DNA from: Kordia sp039026955
GTDB lineage: Bacteria > Bacteroidota > Bacteroidia > Flavobacteriales > Flavobacteriaceae
Assembly (NCBI GenBank): GCA_039026955.1
Contig: JBCCLH010000005.1
Span: 1-64,000 of the forward strand
Length of the DNA stretch: 64,000 bases
Reading direction: 5' to 3'
This document shows, one piece after another, positions 43,103 to 51,757 of this stretch (positions within the stretch are counted from its first letter, which is position 1; each line of letters begins with the position of its first letter). Under the pieces are notes generated by a model, which worked only from the letters and a program-made list of their open reading frames with translations, searched no databases and was not told the origin of the DNA. The translations under genes and the position numbers were made by a program.

Positions 43103-45460
43103 TCAATTTCCCTGCAAATACGCTTTAAAATACGTGCATTCGTTGATGACTTCTTGGTAGAATTTTGTGTTTTCAAGTTCTTGTAACTGTTCAAAACCTA
43201 TGGCATGTTCTTGGCAAAAATCGGTAACAATTCTTTGCCCTGCACTGTCATTCCATGAACTATCATAACACATTTCGGATTTTGCTTTCCCAAAAGCAGC
43301 TTTCGCTTTGATTTCTTCATCAGATGTGAATTCATAGGCTTTTACATAATAATTCAAGGCTCTTTCTAACATGCTGGAATCGCGTATGCCATCTTCGCTG
43401 CCAAAGTCGTCATCACCTACAATTGCATATCTAGTATCATTCCCAGAATTAAGATAATGCAAGGTGTTTACAAACCAACCCAATTCGCTTAAATTATACC
43501 ATGCATTTCCAAGCATGTAATAGTACGCACCAGCATTTACAGCATCTTCTTGTGCTAGATTTTCAAGACGTTGTAACGTTTTCGCTAAGAGTAATTTATT
43601 GTCTTTATAATATTCTTTGTTAATTTCTGGCGTGGTAAATATATCTGGATAGTCTTTGTGAAAACGATCGCTTTGTTCTAAAAAGCTCACATTAAAATAT
43701 TCGCTGATAGCAATCGAAAAAAGACTGTTTCGAATGCCTTCTTGGTAATAACTTTCTGGATCTTTTACTTGATTGAAATAGCTAATTGCTTGCTCCAAAT
43801 CATTTTCTCGTAAATAATACGTTCCCAACATTTCATTTATAAAATCATCTTTATCGTCTGGAAACATACTCACAATTAAATGTTCCAATTCAGTTTTGGA
43901 AGTCGCTGTAATTAATGCTTTGACCGCTAACAATTCGTTTTCTTCCAAATACTTGTGCATCTCGTAAAGAAAATCAGATGCATAAAAATTTGATGCAAGC
44001 TCGTCACCTTCTGCTACTTTGACTGTGGCGTAATGTTCAGGTTGATAGTCTAAGAATGCTGCTATAATTTTTTGACCGTTCTCAGCATATAACTGCGCCA
44101 TTTTCTGGAAATAAAATCCACGCACGCCGTGATTCCCATACAGATTTTTAGTTCCTTTCAATTCCAAAAACAAACGATCCATCGCATAGATATCTAAGTC
44201 TTTCAACTGTACTACTTTAATCGCATACACGAAGATTTCTGCCTGATTCCTGTACGCCGTATTGTTGTACGTCTTTGTAAATGTTTGTGTAGCCGCTTCA
44301 TATTCTCCCTTTACAATTTCGGTGATTCCTTTAAAAATAGACCAAAGCTCCTTGTTCTTGACAGTCGAATTATTGAGTTGATTGTCAACAATAGCCGCCA
44401 CATTCGCTATATTTTCAATGAATACTTCCTCTTCTTCACTATCAAGACTGCCGCCAAAATAAATTTCATGCAAAGAATCAAAATAACGCATCGCTAACAC
44501 TTCAGCGTAACTAGAATTCGGATTGATTTTAAGGATTTCTTCTAATTCAATGACACTATTTCCATAAAATCCGTACAAAAAGTGCAACAATTCGTTTTCC
44601 TGTGAATGATTACTCAAATCCAAATCGCGCATCGGTAAACGCAACAAACTCAAAAAAACATCATCTTTTCGATCTTGAAGATTTTCAAATACTTGTCTAA
44701 ACTGACGTAAACTCTCTACTTTATTACCACTTTTGTACAACATGGTTGCATTGCGTTCCATAGCTTTGTAATAGATGTATTTTGAACGTTCATCATATTT
44801 CATGTAAGTTTCAAATAGTTCATTAGTTTTTTCTGGCATGCCTAACTCAAATGCCAAACGCACAATTTGAAACCCGATTCTATTTTTTAAAAATGCATCT
44901 TGCGTTTTGCTATATAAATCGATCGCTTCTTGATACATTTTTTGAATATCTTCTGTAGTAGTGGCAATACTTTCTCCCTGATACCACGAACGCTCTAATT
45001 CATATTTTTCTTTGTAAATCAACTCACATTTTTTCGCAAACCAAAAATAGTGGAGTAATTCTTCTTTGTTGGAAGCCTTTAAAATATAACGTTCCAATTC
45101 TGTTTTCGGTTGGTAATTTTTGGAAGTATAATCTCTTAAGAATTTATCAAAATCTAAAAAAGTCGGATGGTAAAATCCTTTTCTAATATCGTCTTTCGTT
45201 AATGCCTGATTGAAATAACGTTCCCATTCTTCCAAATTATCATACGAATCGACATCCGATGCATTCCCGAAAGGTTCACAAAATCGAGCATCTTTACAAT
45301 TCAGAAAAGGATACAACGACGGATCAGAAATCAAGGTCTGATCCAACAATAAAATATCGCGAACTCCTGGATCATAATAAAACCCACAAAAGCTGAACGT
45401 ATATACTTTCGCGCTCAGCAACGCCGGAAGTAATGTTAAAAGTAAAACTATCTTTTTCAT
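43103..45460 (-). CDS. Secreted helical (TPR-like) protein, large
   Basis: 785 aa. It has a signal peptide (KKIVLLLTLLPALLSAKVYT) followed by a distinctive N-terminus FSFCGFYYDPGVRDILLLDQ and a long helical solenoid with TPR-like units (LIYKEKYELERSWYQGESIA; MLGTYYLRENDLEQAISYFN; ALNYYVKAYEFTSDEEIKAK). Periplasmic or surface. It is the second gene of a pair, starting 3 nt after the lipoprotein at 45464. No enzyme motif seen; it may act as a scaffold for its partner. Confidence 0.7.
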   Translation of the reverse strand: MKKIVLLLTLLPALLSAKVYTFSFCGFYYDPGVRDILLLDQTLISDPSLYPFLNCKDARFCEPFGNASDVDSYDNLEEWERYFNQALTKDDIRKGFYHPTFLDFDKFLRDYTSKNYQPKTELERYILKASNKEELLHYFWFAKKCELIYKEKYELERSWYQGESIATTTEDIQKMYQEAIDLYSKTQDAFLKNRIGFQIVRLAFELGMPEKTNELFETYMKYDERSKYIYYKAMERNATMLYKSGNKVESLRQFRQVFENLQDRKDDVFLSLLRLPMRDLDLSNHSQENELLHFLYGFYGNSVIELEEILKINPNSSYAEVLAMRYFDSLHEIYFGGSLDSEEEEVFIENIANVAAIVDNQLNNSTVKNKELWSIFKGITEIVKGEYEAATQTFTKTYNNTAYRNQAEIFVYAIKVVQLKDLDIYAMDRLFLELKGTKNLYGNHGVRGFYFQKMAQLYAENGQKIIAAFLDYQPEHYATVKVAEGDELASNFYASDFLYEMHKYLEENELLAVKALITATSKTELEHLIVSMFPDDKDDFINEMLGTYYLRENDLEQAISYFNQVKDPESYYQEGIRNSLFSIAISEYFNVSFLEQSDRFHKDYPDIFTTPEINKEYYKDNKLLLAKTLQRLENLAQEDAVNAGAYYYMLGNAWYNLSELGWFVNTLHYLNSGNDTRYAIVGDDDFGSEDGIRDSSMLERALNYYVKAYEFTSDEEIKAKAAFGKAKSEMCYDSSWNDSAGQRIVTDFCQEHAIGFEQLQELENTKFYQEVINECTYFKAYLQGN

Positions 45461-45463
45461 GGG

Positions 45464-46495
45464 CTAAAATTTTTGACTTAGTTGTTGAATTGCTGCAGCA
45501 GAAAACTGAGCTGCTACGTTAGAGTTGAGATGATAGTAAATGATATTAAAATCTTGTGCTGCATATTTTTTGATCCGATTTGCTAAGGCAGATAAAAGTT
45601 GCGCATCAACCGTTTCATAGCGCATTTGATCACCTTTATACAAGTAATGATGTACCGCAAAAACGCCACTTTCTTCTTTATAATAATAATTTCCTTCTTT
45701 TTGTAATTGATTGAAAGCAGTACTCGGAACATCCGCCAACAAATCTCGAAACTCTCCTTGATTAAAAACTACTGCCCAAGAAAATAAAGGCAAGGCAACA
45801 TCATATTTCAACGGATATTCCGCTAAGGAAGCGACATATTTATCGACAGTGTCTAGATTTAAAATTGAATTTGTTTCTGTATATGATGTGACCTCTCCCA
45901 CATTGTAAAACATAATCACGCCGCTATCTACAGGCGGAATTCCCGTCTTTTCTTTATACTTCACTTGATGCAAACGAATAGTAGCAGACAATTTAGGTTT
46001 GCCCATTTCCTGATACGATACTTGGGTTCGGATTGCTTTTAGAAACGTAAAATAGTTTTCGCGTGTTGCCATGGACCAATCGCAATCAAATTGAAGCTCT
46101 TTTACATTCAACTCATATCGCTTTAGCAATCTTCCTATTTTATCGCTAATATTTCGTGCTAAGTTTTCTGCTTCCGACAGTTTTTTCATTTCCTTAAAAA
46201 CCTCATTCGTAATATAAACAACGGGAATTAATTCAGTATTTCCGACAATTTTTGCATCTTCAAATTGAATCGTTGCTGTGGGAAGCGGACCTCTTTGACT
46301 TCCCGAATAGGTTACATCGAAAAATTTTGTGTAGAGTTTTTTACTGTCTAACGAATCCAATAGTTTTTTCTTTGAATCACTCAGTTCAAAGTCTGTTGTC
46401 CAATGGTAGAAAAAGATTTCTTTCTTTTTAGAGGAACACGAAGTGAGCAATAGTAATAACAGGATTACTATTCCTAATTTGCTAAAATAGTTCAT
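45464..46495 (-). CDS. Lipoprotein, TIM-barrel-like (DUF3142-like pattern)
   Basis: 343 aa. Lipobox LTSC (Cys20). The body alternates strands and helices: IFFYHWTTDFELSDSKKKLL, ELIPVVYITNEVFKEM, KELQFDCDWSMATRENYFTF, KPKLSATIRLHQVKYKEKTG, VIMFYNVGEV, YDVALPLFSWAVVF. This recalls the (beta/alpha)8 barrel of uncharacterised glycosidase-like proteins; the acidic pair in FDCDW would be candidate active-site residues. Both points are inference. It is cotranscribed with the TPR-like protein downstream. A -7 box TATATTTG lies at 46528-46535. Confidence 0.65.
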   Translation of the reverse strand: MNYFSKLGIVILLLLLLTSCSSKKKEIFFYHWTTDFELSDSKKKLLDSLDSKKLYTKFFDVTYSGSQRGPLPTATIQFEDAKIVGNTELIPVVYITNEVFKEMKKLSEAENLARNISDKIGRLLKRYELNVKELQFDCDWSMATRENYFTFLKAIRTQVSYQEMGKPKLSATIRLHQVKYKEKTGIPPVDSGVIMFYNVGEVTSYTETNSILNLDTVDKYVASLAEYPLKYDVALPLFSWAVVFNQGEFRDLLADVPSTAFNQLQKEGNYYYKEESGVFAVHHYLYKGDQMRYETVDAQLLSALANRIKKYAAQDFNIIYYHLNSNVAAQFSAAAIQQLSQKF

Positions 46496-46613
46496 ACGGT
46501 TTTGTTCTAAAAATGAAGAGTGGAACTCAAATATACAGGAATTCTAGGAAAGAAGTGGTTGATATGTGTATTTATATACTTCTTTCCTCTAAAAATGATA
46601 CGATACTAAAAAC

Positions 46614-46645
46614 AAAACCCCAAAAGAAGAAACTTTTGGAGTTTT
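46614..46645. terminator. Intrinsic terminator of orphan gene at 46668
   Basis: AAAACCCCAAAAG pairs with CTTTTGGAGTTTT (13 bp, one G-U in RNA), flanked by A and T runs. It lies 23 nt past the stop of the gene on the minus strand and could work in both directions. Confidence 0.7.
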
Positions 46646-46667
46646 AAAATAAAAGTAAAGATTCGCT

Positions 46668-47618
46668 TTAAGCCGCTAGATTGCTATCGTCCTCGTTAAA
46701 AAATGATTTAGCTATTTCTAAAGCTACTTTTATCATTGATTCTCTTGTAGGATAATTATTTTCATAAGATAGTCTACTGCTAACATCCATATTAGACCTA
46801 ATTTTAGATTTTTCTTTTATGTAATATGTCTTACGTATCCCTTTATAATTTATCAAAAAGGATATTTCACTAAGTCCTTGAGAAATCCCTGGAATAAATA
46901 TTAAATCATCAAATTCATAATGATTGGAAAACAAACTCAGTAGTATTTTTCTTTGTTTTGAAACATCTTCACCCTTTAATGGTTTAACAACCATCTGAGA
47001 AATATTATTTTTAAAAAAAGAACTCAAACCGTTATCTGTATTCCTTAAAGAACCAAAAGAGGGCATTTTAAATTTTACTTGTCTAATTTCTCCAAATTTC
47101 AAACCTTCAATTAAATCTTTAAAATTTGCGCTTGGAACAAACGAAATAAAAAAATCTTTATACCCTTTCATTTTCAAAAATTCATTAAATGAATTTAACA
47201 GAGCTGTTTTCACTCCATGATTATTCTTTTTTTGAAGAATCAAAGATGCATACTTGTAATCTTTTGGTATATAAAAAAGAAAAAATAATTCTCTAGCTTG
47301 TAAATACTCTGGAATCACGTCAAACAATAAACCGTTGTTATTGTTATCTTTAACAAGCATTTTATCTCCTGTAAATCCTGATTCAAAATCCCCAAGAACA
47401 ATTCTGTCTTTGAAACTAACTCTAGACAAATTATCCAAAGTAAAAGTTCTCGAGTTCCCTTGAGAGTCATAATATGACTTTTTATTCTTTAATATGTAGT
47501 CACAAAATTCCTTGACTAAATATATGAGGTCTAAATGCCCGTTAAAGCGACTTAAAACCTGTTCTTCTTTTGCTTTATTTAAAAGAGTAATTCTATATGG
47601 TACGTATATAGTTTTCAT
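46668..47618 (-). CDS. Orphan soluble protein, possible defence gene
   Basis: 316 aa from the ATG at 47618 (MKTIYVPYRITLLNKAKEEQ); an upstream frame extension has an unlikely Cys-rich sequence. No signal peptide and no membrane helix. It reads as mixed alpha/beta, with strong motifs YIPKDYKYASLILQKKNNHG, VKTALLNSFNEFLKMKGYKD, FVPSANFKDLIEGLKFGEIR and a C-terminal ISFLINYKGIRKTYYIKEKS. I recognise no family. It appears more AT-rich than its neighbours and stands alone with its own terminator. Across 104 nt it faces a divergent small transcript at 47722-47839. This lone soluble gene plus small RNA arrangement recalls accessory defence or toxin units, but that is inference. Confidence 0.6.
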   Translation of the reverse strand: MKTIYVPYRITLLNKAKEEQVLSRFNGHLDLIYLVKEFCDYILKNKKSYYDSQGNSRTFTLDNLSRVSFKDRIVLGDFESGFTGDKMLVKDNNNNGLLFDVIPEYLQARELFFLFYIPKDYKYASLILQKKNNHGVKTALLNSFNEFLKMKGYKDFFISFVPSANFKDLIEGLKFGEIRQVKFKMPSFGSLRNTDNGLSSFFKNNISQMVVKPLKGEDVSKQRKILLSLFSNHYEFDDLIFIPGISQGLSEISFLINYKGIRKTYYIKEKSKIRSNMDVSSRLSYENNYPTRESMIKVALEIAKSFFNEDDSNLAA

Positions 47619-47684
47619 AAATAATAGATAAATTATTTTGTTGTGTTCGCTACAACACCAATAAGCTAAAGACATTTGTTCTTA

Positions 47685-47715
47685 TTGGAAAAAACTATAA
47701 AATTTTGTATATTTG
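47685..47715 (+). promoter_or_regulatory. Promoter of candidate small RNA, with overlapping palindrome
   Basis: TTG (47685-47687), a 20-nt gap and TATATTTG (47708-47715) give an exact consensus. An inverted repeat, TTTTGTAT (47703-47710) and ATACAAAA (47719-47726), overlaps the -7 box and the predicted start near 47722; it could be an operator. Confidence 0.6.
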
Positions 47716-47721
47716 TAAATA

Positions 47722-47839
47722 CAAAAAGGGAAAAACAGAGATGAGACAATCTTGTTTCTTTATTATAAATAGCCGGCAAGCATTTATTATAATTTTTTCC
47801 AAAAAGCAAAAGGGACATGTCTTCATAGTCCCTTTTTTT
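47722..47839 (+). ncRNA. Candidate small RNA, about 118 nt
   Basis: The region is bounded by a consensus promoter and by a strong terminator: AAAGGGAC (47809-47816) pairing with GTCCCTTT (47828-47835), followed by T to 47839. The body contains two copies of TTTATTATAA (47759-47768 and 47783-47792) around AGCCGGC. The only frame inside (ATG at 47741) runs past the terminator and is low-complexity, so an RNA product is more likely. It is divergent from the orphan gene at 46668-47618. Role unknown. Confidence 0.5.
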
Positions 47840-48000
47840 ATGTTTTATTTTATTTAAATCTCAGCTTCATTTTTTAAAAATTAATCAGAATTATCGTTTT
47901 AACACCTTCATTTTACAGGCTGAATCTGTAAAACCTGATTAAAGTTACTATTTTTTTTTAATAATTTCAAGAATAACTTATTTTTTTAACATAAATTCAC

Positions 48001-48035
48001 AAAAAAAGAGCATTTTATTTAAAAAATACTCTTTT
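48001..48035 (-). terminator. Intrinsic terminator of the E1 gene
   Basis: On the minus strand AAAGAGTATTTT pairs with AAAATGCTCTTT (one G-U), followed by a T run. Confidence 0.7.
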
Positions 48036-48083
48036 AGGATTAGATTCGCTATAAGCAAATTATTACATTAGTACATTAATAAA

Positions 48084-50156
48084 TTAGTACCGTATTAATT
48101 CGTCAATTTTCGCTTTTACTTTTTCTGTAGATGGAATCATGGTTTGCTCCAAAGTACTGTTGAGTGGAATGGCTGGCATATTTTCCGAACCAATCACCAT
48201 GACAGGCGCATCTAAGTACTTGAAGCATTGTTCTTGAATCATTCCTGCAATAGCGCGTGCAAAGGAATTATTCACAGGTTCTTCAGTTACGACCAAGCAT
48301 TTCCCTGTCTTTTTAACGGATTCGATAATCGTTTCTTCGTCTAATGGAAATAACGTTCGCAGATCGATGATTTCAATGTTTTCGCGTTGTCCTTCGGAAG
48401 CATTCATTGCCCAATGTGTTCCCATTCCATAAGTAATCACAGTTAAGGTTTCTTTATCATCTTGCTTCCAGATTTCTTGTAGCACATTGGCTTTTCCAAA
48501 TGGCAACATATAATCTTCTGCAGGTTCGATGGAAGTCGCACCTTTGGTTCCCGGAACTTTTGACCAATACAAACCTTTGTGCTCTAAAATCACGACGGGA
48601 TTTGGATCGTGATACGCAGCTTTCATCAAGCCTTTTAAATCGGCTCCGTTGCTTGGATAGGCAATCTTGATTCCGCGAATGTTGGTTAGGACAGATTCTA
48701 CTGAAGATGAGTGATACGGTCCGCCACTTCCATACGCGCCAATCGGCACACGTAAAATCATAGAAACGGGCCATTTTCCGTTGGTCAAATAACACGAACG
48801 ACTCACTTCCGTAAACAACTGATTGAGTCCTGGCCAAATATAATCTGCAAATTGTACCTCAACGATTGGTTTCAATCCAACAGCGCTCATTCCCACTGTA
48901 GAACCTACAATAAATGCTTCCTGAATCGGCGTATTGAACACACGATCATCTCCGAATTTTTGTGCTAAAGTCGCAGCTTCACGGAACACGCCGCCTAAAC
49001 GTCCACCAACATCTTGTCCGTATAATAAACATTCTTTGTGTTCGCGCATGAGTTCCTCTACAGCAAACAAGGCACAATCAACCATCACGACTTTTTCTTC
49101 ACGTTCCGGATTGCGCTCTCCTACTTCACTAGTAATTAGCGTCGGCGCAAAATCATGTGTAAACAAATCCGCTGGTGTTGGATCATCTGCTTGCAACGCT
49201 TCTTCAAAATCTGCTTTGACCTGTGCGATGGCTTCTGCTTCTATTTTTTCAACCTCAGTTTCTAAAAAACCATTATCTAACAATTGCTGTTTGATCACTG
49301 GATACGGATCGCGCGAACGTGCTTCCTCCAAATCGTCACGATACCATTCCATGCGCACACCTGACGTATGATGATTCAACAACGGAACTTTGGCATGTAC
49401 TAAAATTGGACGACGTTCATCACGAATCGTTTTGATAACTTTTTCAAGTGTTTCATAGCTTTCTATAAAGTTAGCACCATCAATAGAAATCGCATCTAAT
49501 CCTTTGAAACCTTCTGCATATTCTGCGGCATTTTGCGCTCTGGTTTCTTCTGCATTCGCTGAAATATCCCAACCATTATCTTGTACTAAATATAGAATTG
49601 GCAATTGTTTTAAAGCTGCCATTTGAAATGCTTCTGCAATTTCTCCTTCCGTTACCGAAGCATCTCCCAAAGAACAAACTGTAATCGGATTCAAATCGCG
49701 CGTATTATCAAATGGGGAATCTTTTGCTGCTTGGTCTTCAATCCCTTGAATTTCTTTGTATTTCATTCCCATCGCCACACCTGTCGCAGGAATCGTTTGC
49801 ATTCCCGTCGCTGACGATTGATGCGGAATTTTTGGCTTATCAGCATCTCGCAAACTTGGATGTGAATAATACGTTCGTCCACCAGAAAACGGATCATCTT
49901 TTTTGGCCAATAATTGCAACATTAAATCATACGGACGCATTCCGATAGACAGCAACATCGCATCATCACGGTAGTATGGAAAGGCATAATCTTGTGGCAA
50001 TAATTGCATTCCAATTGCACACTGAATCGCTTCATGTCCGCGTGAAGTCGCATGTACATATTTGGAAACTTGCTTAAAATTATCTTCGTATAATGTTGCC
50101 ATTGCTTTGGCGGTACAAAGCAATGAGAATCCTTTTTCTAGTGTTTTTTTGTTCAT
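48084..50156 (-). CDS. Branched-chain 2-oxoacid dehydrogenase E1, fused alpha and beta subunits
   Basis: 690 aa. It decarboxylates branched-chain 2-oxoacids with thiamine diphosphate. Residues about 1-335 are E1-alpha (YVHATSRGHEAIQCAIGMQL; the ThDP/Mg segment VCSLGDASVTEGEIAEAFQM then QDNGWDIS; phosphorylation-loop-like SGVRMEWYRDD). Residues about 345-690 are E1-beta (FNTPIQEAFIVGSTVGMSAV, VEVQFADYIWPGLNQLFTEV, ILRVPIGAYGSGGPYHSSSV). The two are separate polypeptides in most bacteria and fused in many Bacteroidota. It is the last gene of the branched-chain group E2 - BCAT - E1. Confidence 0.93.
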   Translation of the reverse strand: MNKKTLEKGFSLLCTAKAMATLYEDNFKQVSKYVHATSRGHEAIQCAIGMQLLPQDYAFPYYRDDAMLLSIGMRPYDLMLQLLAKKDDPFSGGRTYYSHPSLRDADKPKIPHQSSATGMQTIPATGVAMGMKYKEIQGIEDQAAKDSPFDNTRDLNPITVCSLGDASVTEGEIAEAFQMAALKQLPILYLVQDNGWDISANAEETRAQNAAEYAEGFKGLDAISIDGANFIESYETLEKVIKTIRDERRPILVHAKVPLLNHHTSGVRMEWYRDDLEEARSRDPYPVIKQQLLDNGFLETEVEKIEAEAIAQVKADFEEALQADDPTPADLFTHDFAPTLITSEVGERNPEREEKVVMVDCALFAVEELMREHKECLLYGQDVGGRLGGVFREAATLAQKFGDDRVFNTPIQEAFIVGSTVGMSAVGLKPIVEVQFADYIWPGLNQLFTEVSRSCYLTNGKWPVSMILRVPIGAYGSGGPYHSSSVESVLTNIRGIKIAYPSNGADLKGLMKAAYHDPNPVVILEHKGLYWSKVPGTKGATSIEPAEDYMLPFGKANVLQEIWKQDDKETLTVITYGMGTHWAMNASEGQRENIEIIDLRTLFPLDEETIIESVKKTGKCLVVTEEPVNNSFARAIAGMIQEQCFKYLDAPVMVIGSENMPAIPLNSTLEQTMIPSTEKVKAKIDELIRY

Positions 50157-50240
50157 TTTTTACTTAGTAGTGAGATTTTAGTAGTGAGTATTGAGTGCCT
50201 TTCAAAACTAATTTCTCAAATTCTATAGATATATTTTTTT

Positions 50241-50290
50241 CAAAGTACTTCTCGATACAAATTTGCAAGGCAAATTTACTCGAAGTGACG
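50241..50290. repeat. CAAAGTACTTCTCGAT family palindrome, copy 1
   Basis: CAAAGTACTTCTCGATA and ACTCGAAGTGACGTTT flank the perfect inner palindrome AAATTTGCAAGGCAAATTT. Related copies lie at 51641-51693 and 57405-57457. It is located between the E1 and BCAT genes. Confidence 0.7.
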
Positions 50291-50379
50291 TTTAGTGTTT
50301 TTTTATGTGATACTAAATTAAGCTTAGTATGAAAATTTTATTTCGATTGATCTCAATACTAACATCTCAATACCCAATA

Positions 50380-51447
50380 CTAACTAACAGAAACCATCCA
50401 ATTATGCGTATCCTTAAGCTTTCCTGAGCGAACTCCGTTGATCGTGTCCATGACCAATTGTCCTACTGGACTTTCATCAGAAACGTGAATTTCCGTGTCT
50501 TTGTAACCGATTGCTTGAATCATCGCGATTCCTACTGCTGTTCCTGTTCCAAAAGCTTCTTCGAGGCTTCCATTTTGAGAAGCTTCTATAATTTCCGAAA
50601 GCTTGATCGGACGCTGTTCCACTTCATAATTATGGTCTTCTAAAATTGTAATGACACTTTTGCGTGTGATTCCGTCTAAAATAGCGCCATCCAAACTTGG
50701 TGTGATGAATTTCCCGTTGATTTTAAAGAAGATATTCATCGTTCCCACTTCTTGAATGTATTCAAACTCATGCGCATCTAACCACAACACCTGATCAAAC
50801 CCTTTCGATTTTGCAATTTCCGTTGGACGAATGGCAGCAGCATAGTTTCCAGCCGCTTTTGCTTCTCCTGTTCCACCTTCCGCAGCACGAATGTATTTTG
50901 TTTCCGCAAACAACTTGATACGTTTGGTAAAGAAAGGTCCCGCTGGTGACGCAATGATGATGAAGTGATAACTTGTCGCTGCACGCATTCCGATGAATGG
51001 CTCAGTCGCATACATAAACGGACGCAAATACAACGCACTTCCTTCCTGTGGCGGAATCCAACCGCGTTCCATGTCTACCAATTTCTTTAATCCCTCCACA
51101 AATAATTCTTCTGGAAATTCTGGCATTCCCATACGACGCGCACTGAAGTTTAAGCGTTTTGCATTTTCTTCAGGACGAAACAACAACGGTTCTCCTTCAG
51201 TGCTCACTGTAGCTTTCATTCCTTCAAAAATAGCTTGTCCGTAATGCAATGCCATCGCCGCTGGATGCGTTGGAATCATTCCCAAGGGTTGAATTTTTGG
51301 TGTTTGCCATGCTCCATCTTCATACGAACAGATAAACATGTGATCGGTAAAAGTTCGGCCTAGTGGAATGTTGTCAAAATCGAGTTTTGAGACGTTGGAA
51401 GTCGTTGTTTTGGTTATTTCTATTGTGTGTTGTGTTGTTTCTGTCAT
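50380..51447 (-). CDS. ilvE: Branched-chain amino acid aminotransferase
   Basis: 355 aa. It interconverts Leu/Ile/Val and their 2-oxoacids, the substrates of the E1/E2 complex flanking it. Fold-type IV PLP enzyme of the larger BCAT type: LHYGQAIFEGMKATVSTEGE, SGEAK/KAAGNYAAA with the PLP lysine, GFDQVLWLDAHEFEYIQEVG, MNIFFKINGKFITPSLDGAI and LDGITRKSVI. Length typical of the group (about 350 aa). It lies between the E2 and E1 genes in the same direction, separated by repeat-bearing gaps of 310 and 223 bp. Confidence 0.95.
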   Translation of the reverse strand: MTETTQHTIEITKTTTSNVSKLDFDNIPLGRTFTDHMFICSYEDGAWQTPKIQPLGMIPTHPAAMALHYGQAIFEGMKATVSTEGEPLLFRPEENAKRLNFSARRMGMPEFPEELFVEGLKKLVDMERGWIPPQEGSALYLRPFMYATEPFIGMRAATSYHFIIIASPAGPFFTKRIKLFAETKYIRAAEGGTGEAKAAGNYAAAIRPTEIAKSKGFDQVLWLDAHEFEYIQEVGTMNIFFKINGKFITPSLDGAILDGITRKSVITILEDHNYEVEQRPIKLSEIIEASQNGSLEEAFGTGTAVGIAMIQAIGYKDTEIHVSDESPVGQLVMDTINGVRSGKLKDTHNWMVSVS

Positions 51448-51640
51448 TTTTTTGCGGGTTTTGGATGTTGGGTTTTGGGTCGCTGCGCTTTTGGTTGTTT
51501 GTTGATTTGTTAATTCGTTGATTTGTTTATTTGTATTTTCGTGTTTACACTGAACTTGTCGAAGTGTATTTATTTTAAATTATTTTCCTTTAAAACTTCA
51601 CTAATTCCTCATCCCTAATGCCTAATTCCTATAGTAATTT

Positions 51641-51693
51641 CAAAGTACTTCTCAATAGATCCTGAAACAAGTTCAGGACACTCGAAGTGACGT
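51641..51693. repeat. CAAAGTACTTCTCGAT family palindrome, copy 2
   Basis: CAAAGTACTTCTCAATAGAT...ACACTCGAAGTGACGT, with the inner palindrome TCCTGAAACAAGTTCAGGA (one mismatch). The gap 51448-51757 that holds it has no gene; it also contains TTTGTTGATTTG-type runs and ACACTGAACTTGTCGAAGTGT, a third small palindrome. Confidence 0.7.
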
Positions 51694-51757
51694 TCTGAGT
51701 TTTGACACTTTATTGTTTCTTTGGCTTCGAGTTCAAATTCAATTTCAATTTCAAACT

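Noticed and set aside
46668..47839. Retron or type III toxin-antitoxin (RNA antitoxin) at the orphan gene
   Set aside because: No reverse transcriptase motifs and no tandem repeat array in the RNA; only two 10-bp copies.
47741..47857. 38-codon open frame inside the candidate small RNA
   Set aside because: It runs past the terminator and its composition follows the AT-rich transcript; no supporting ribosome site.
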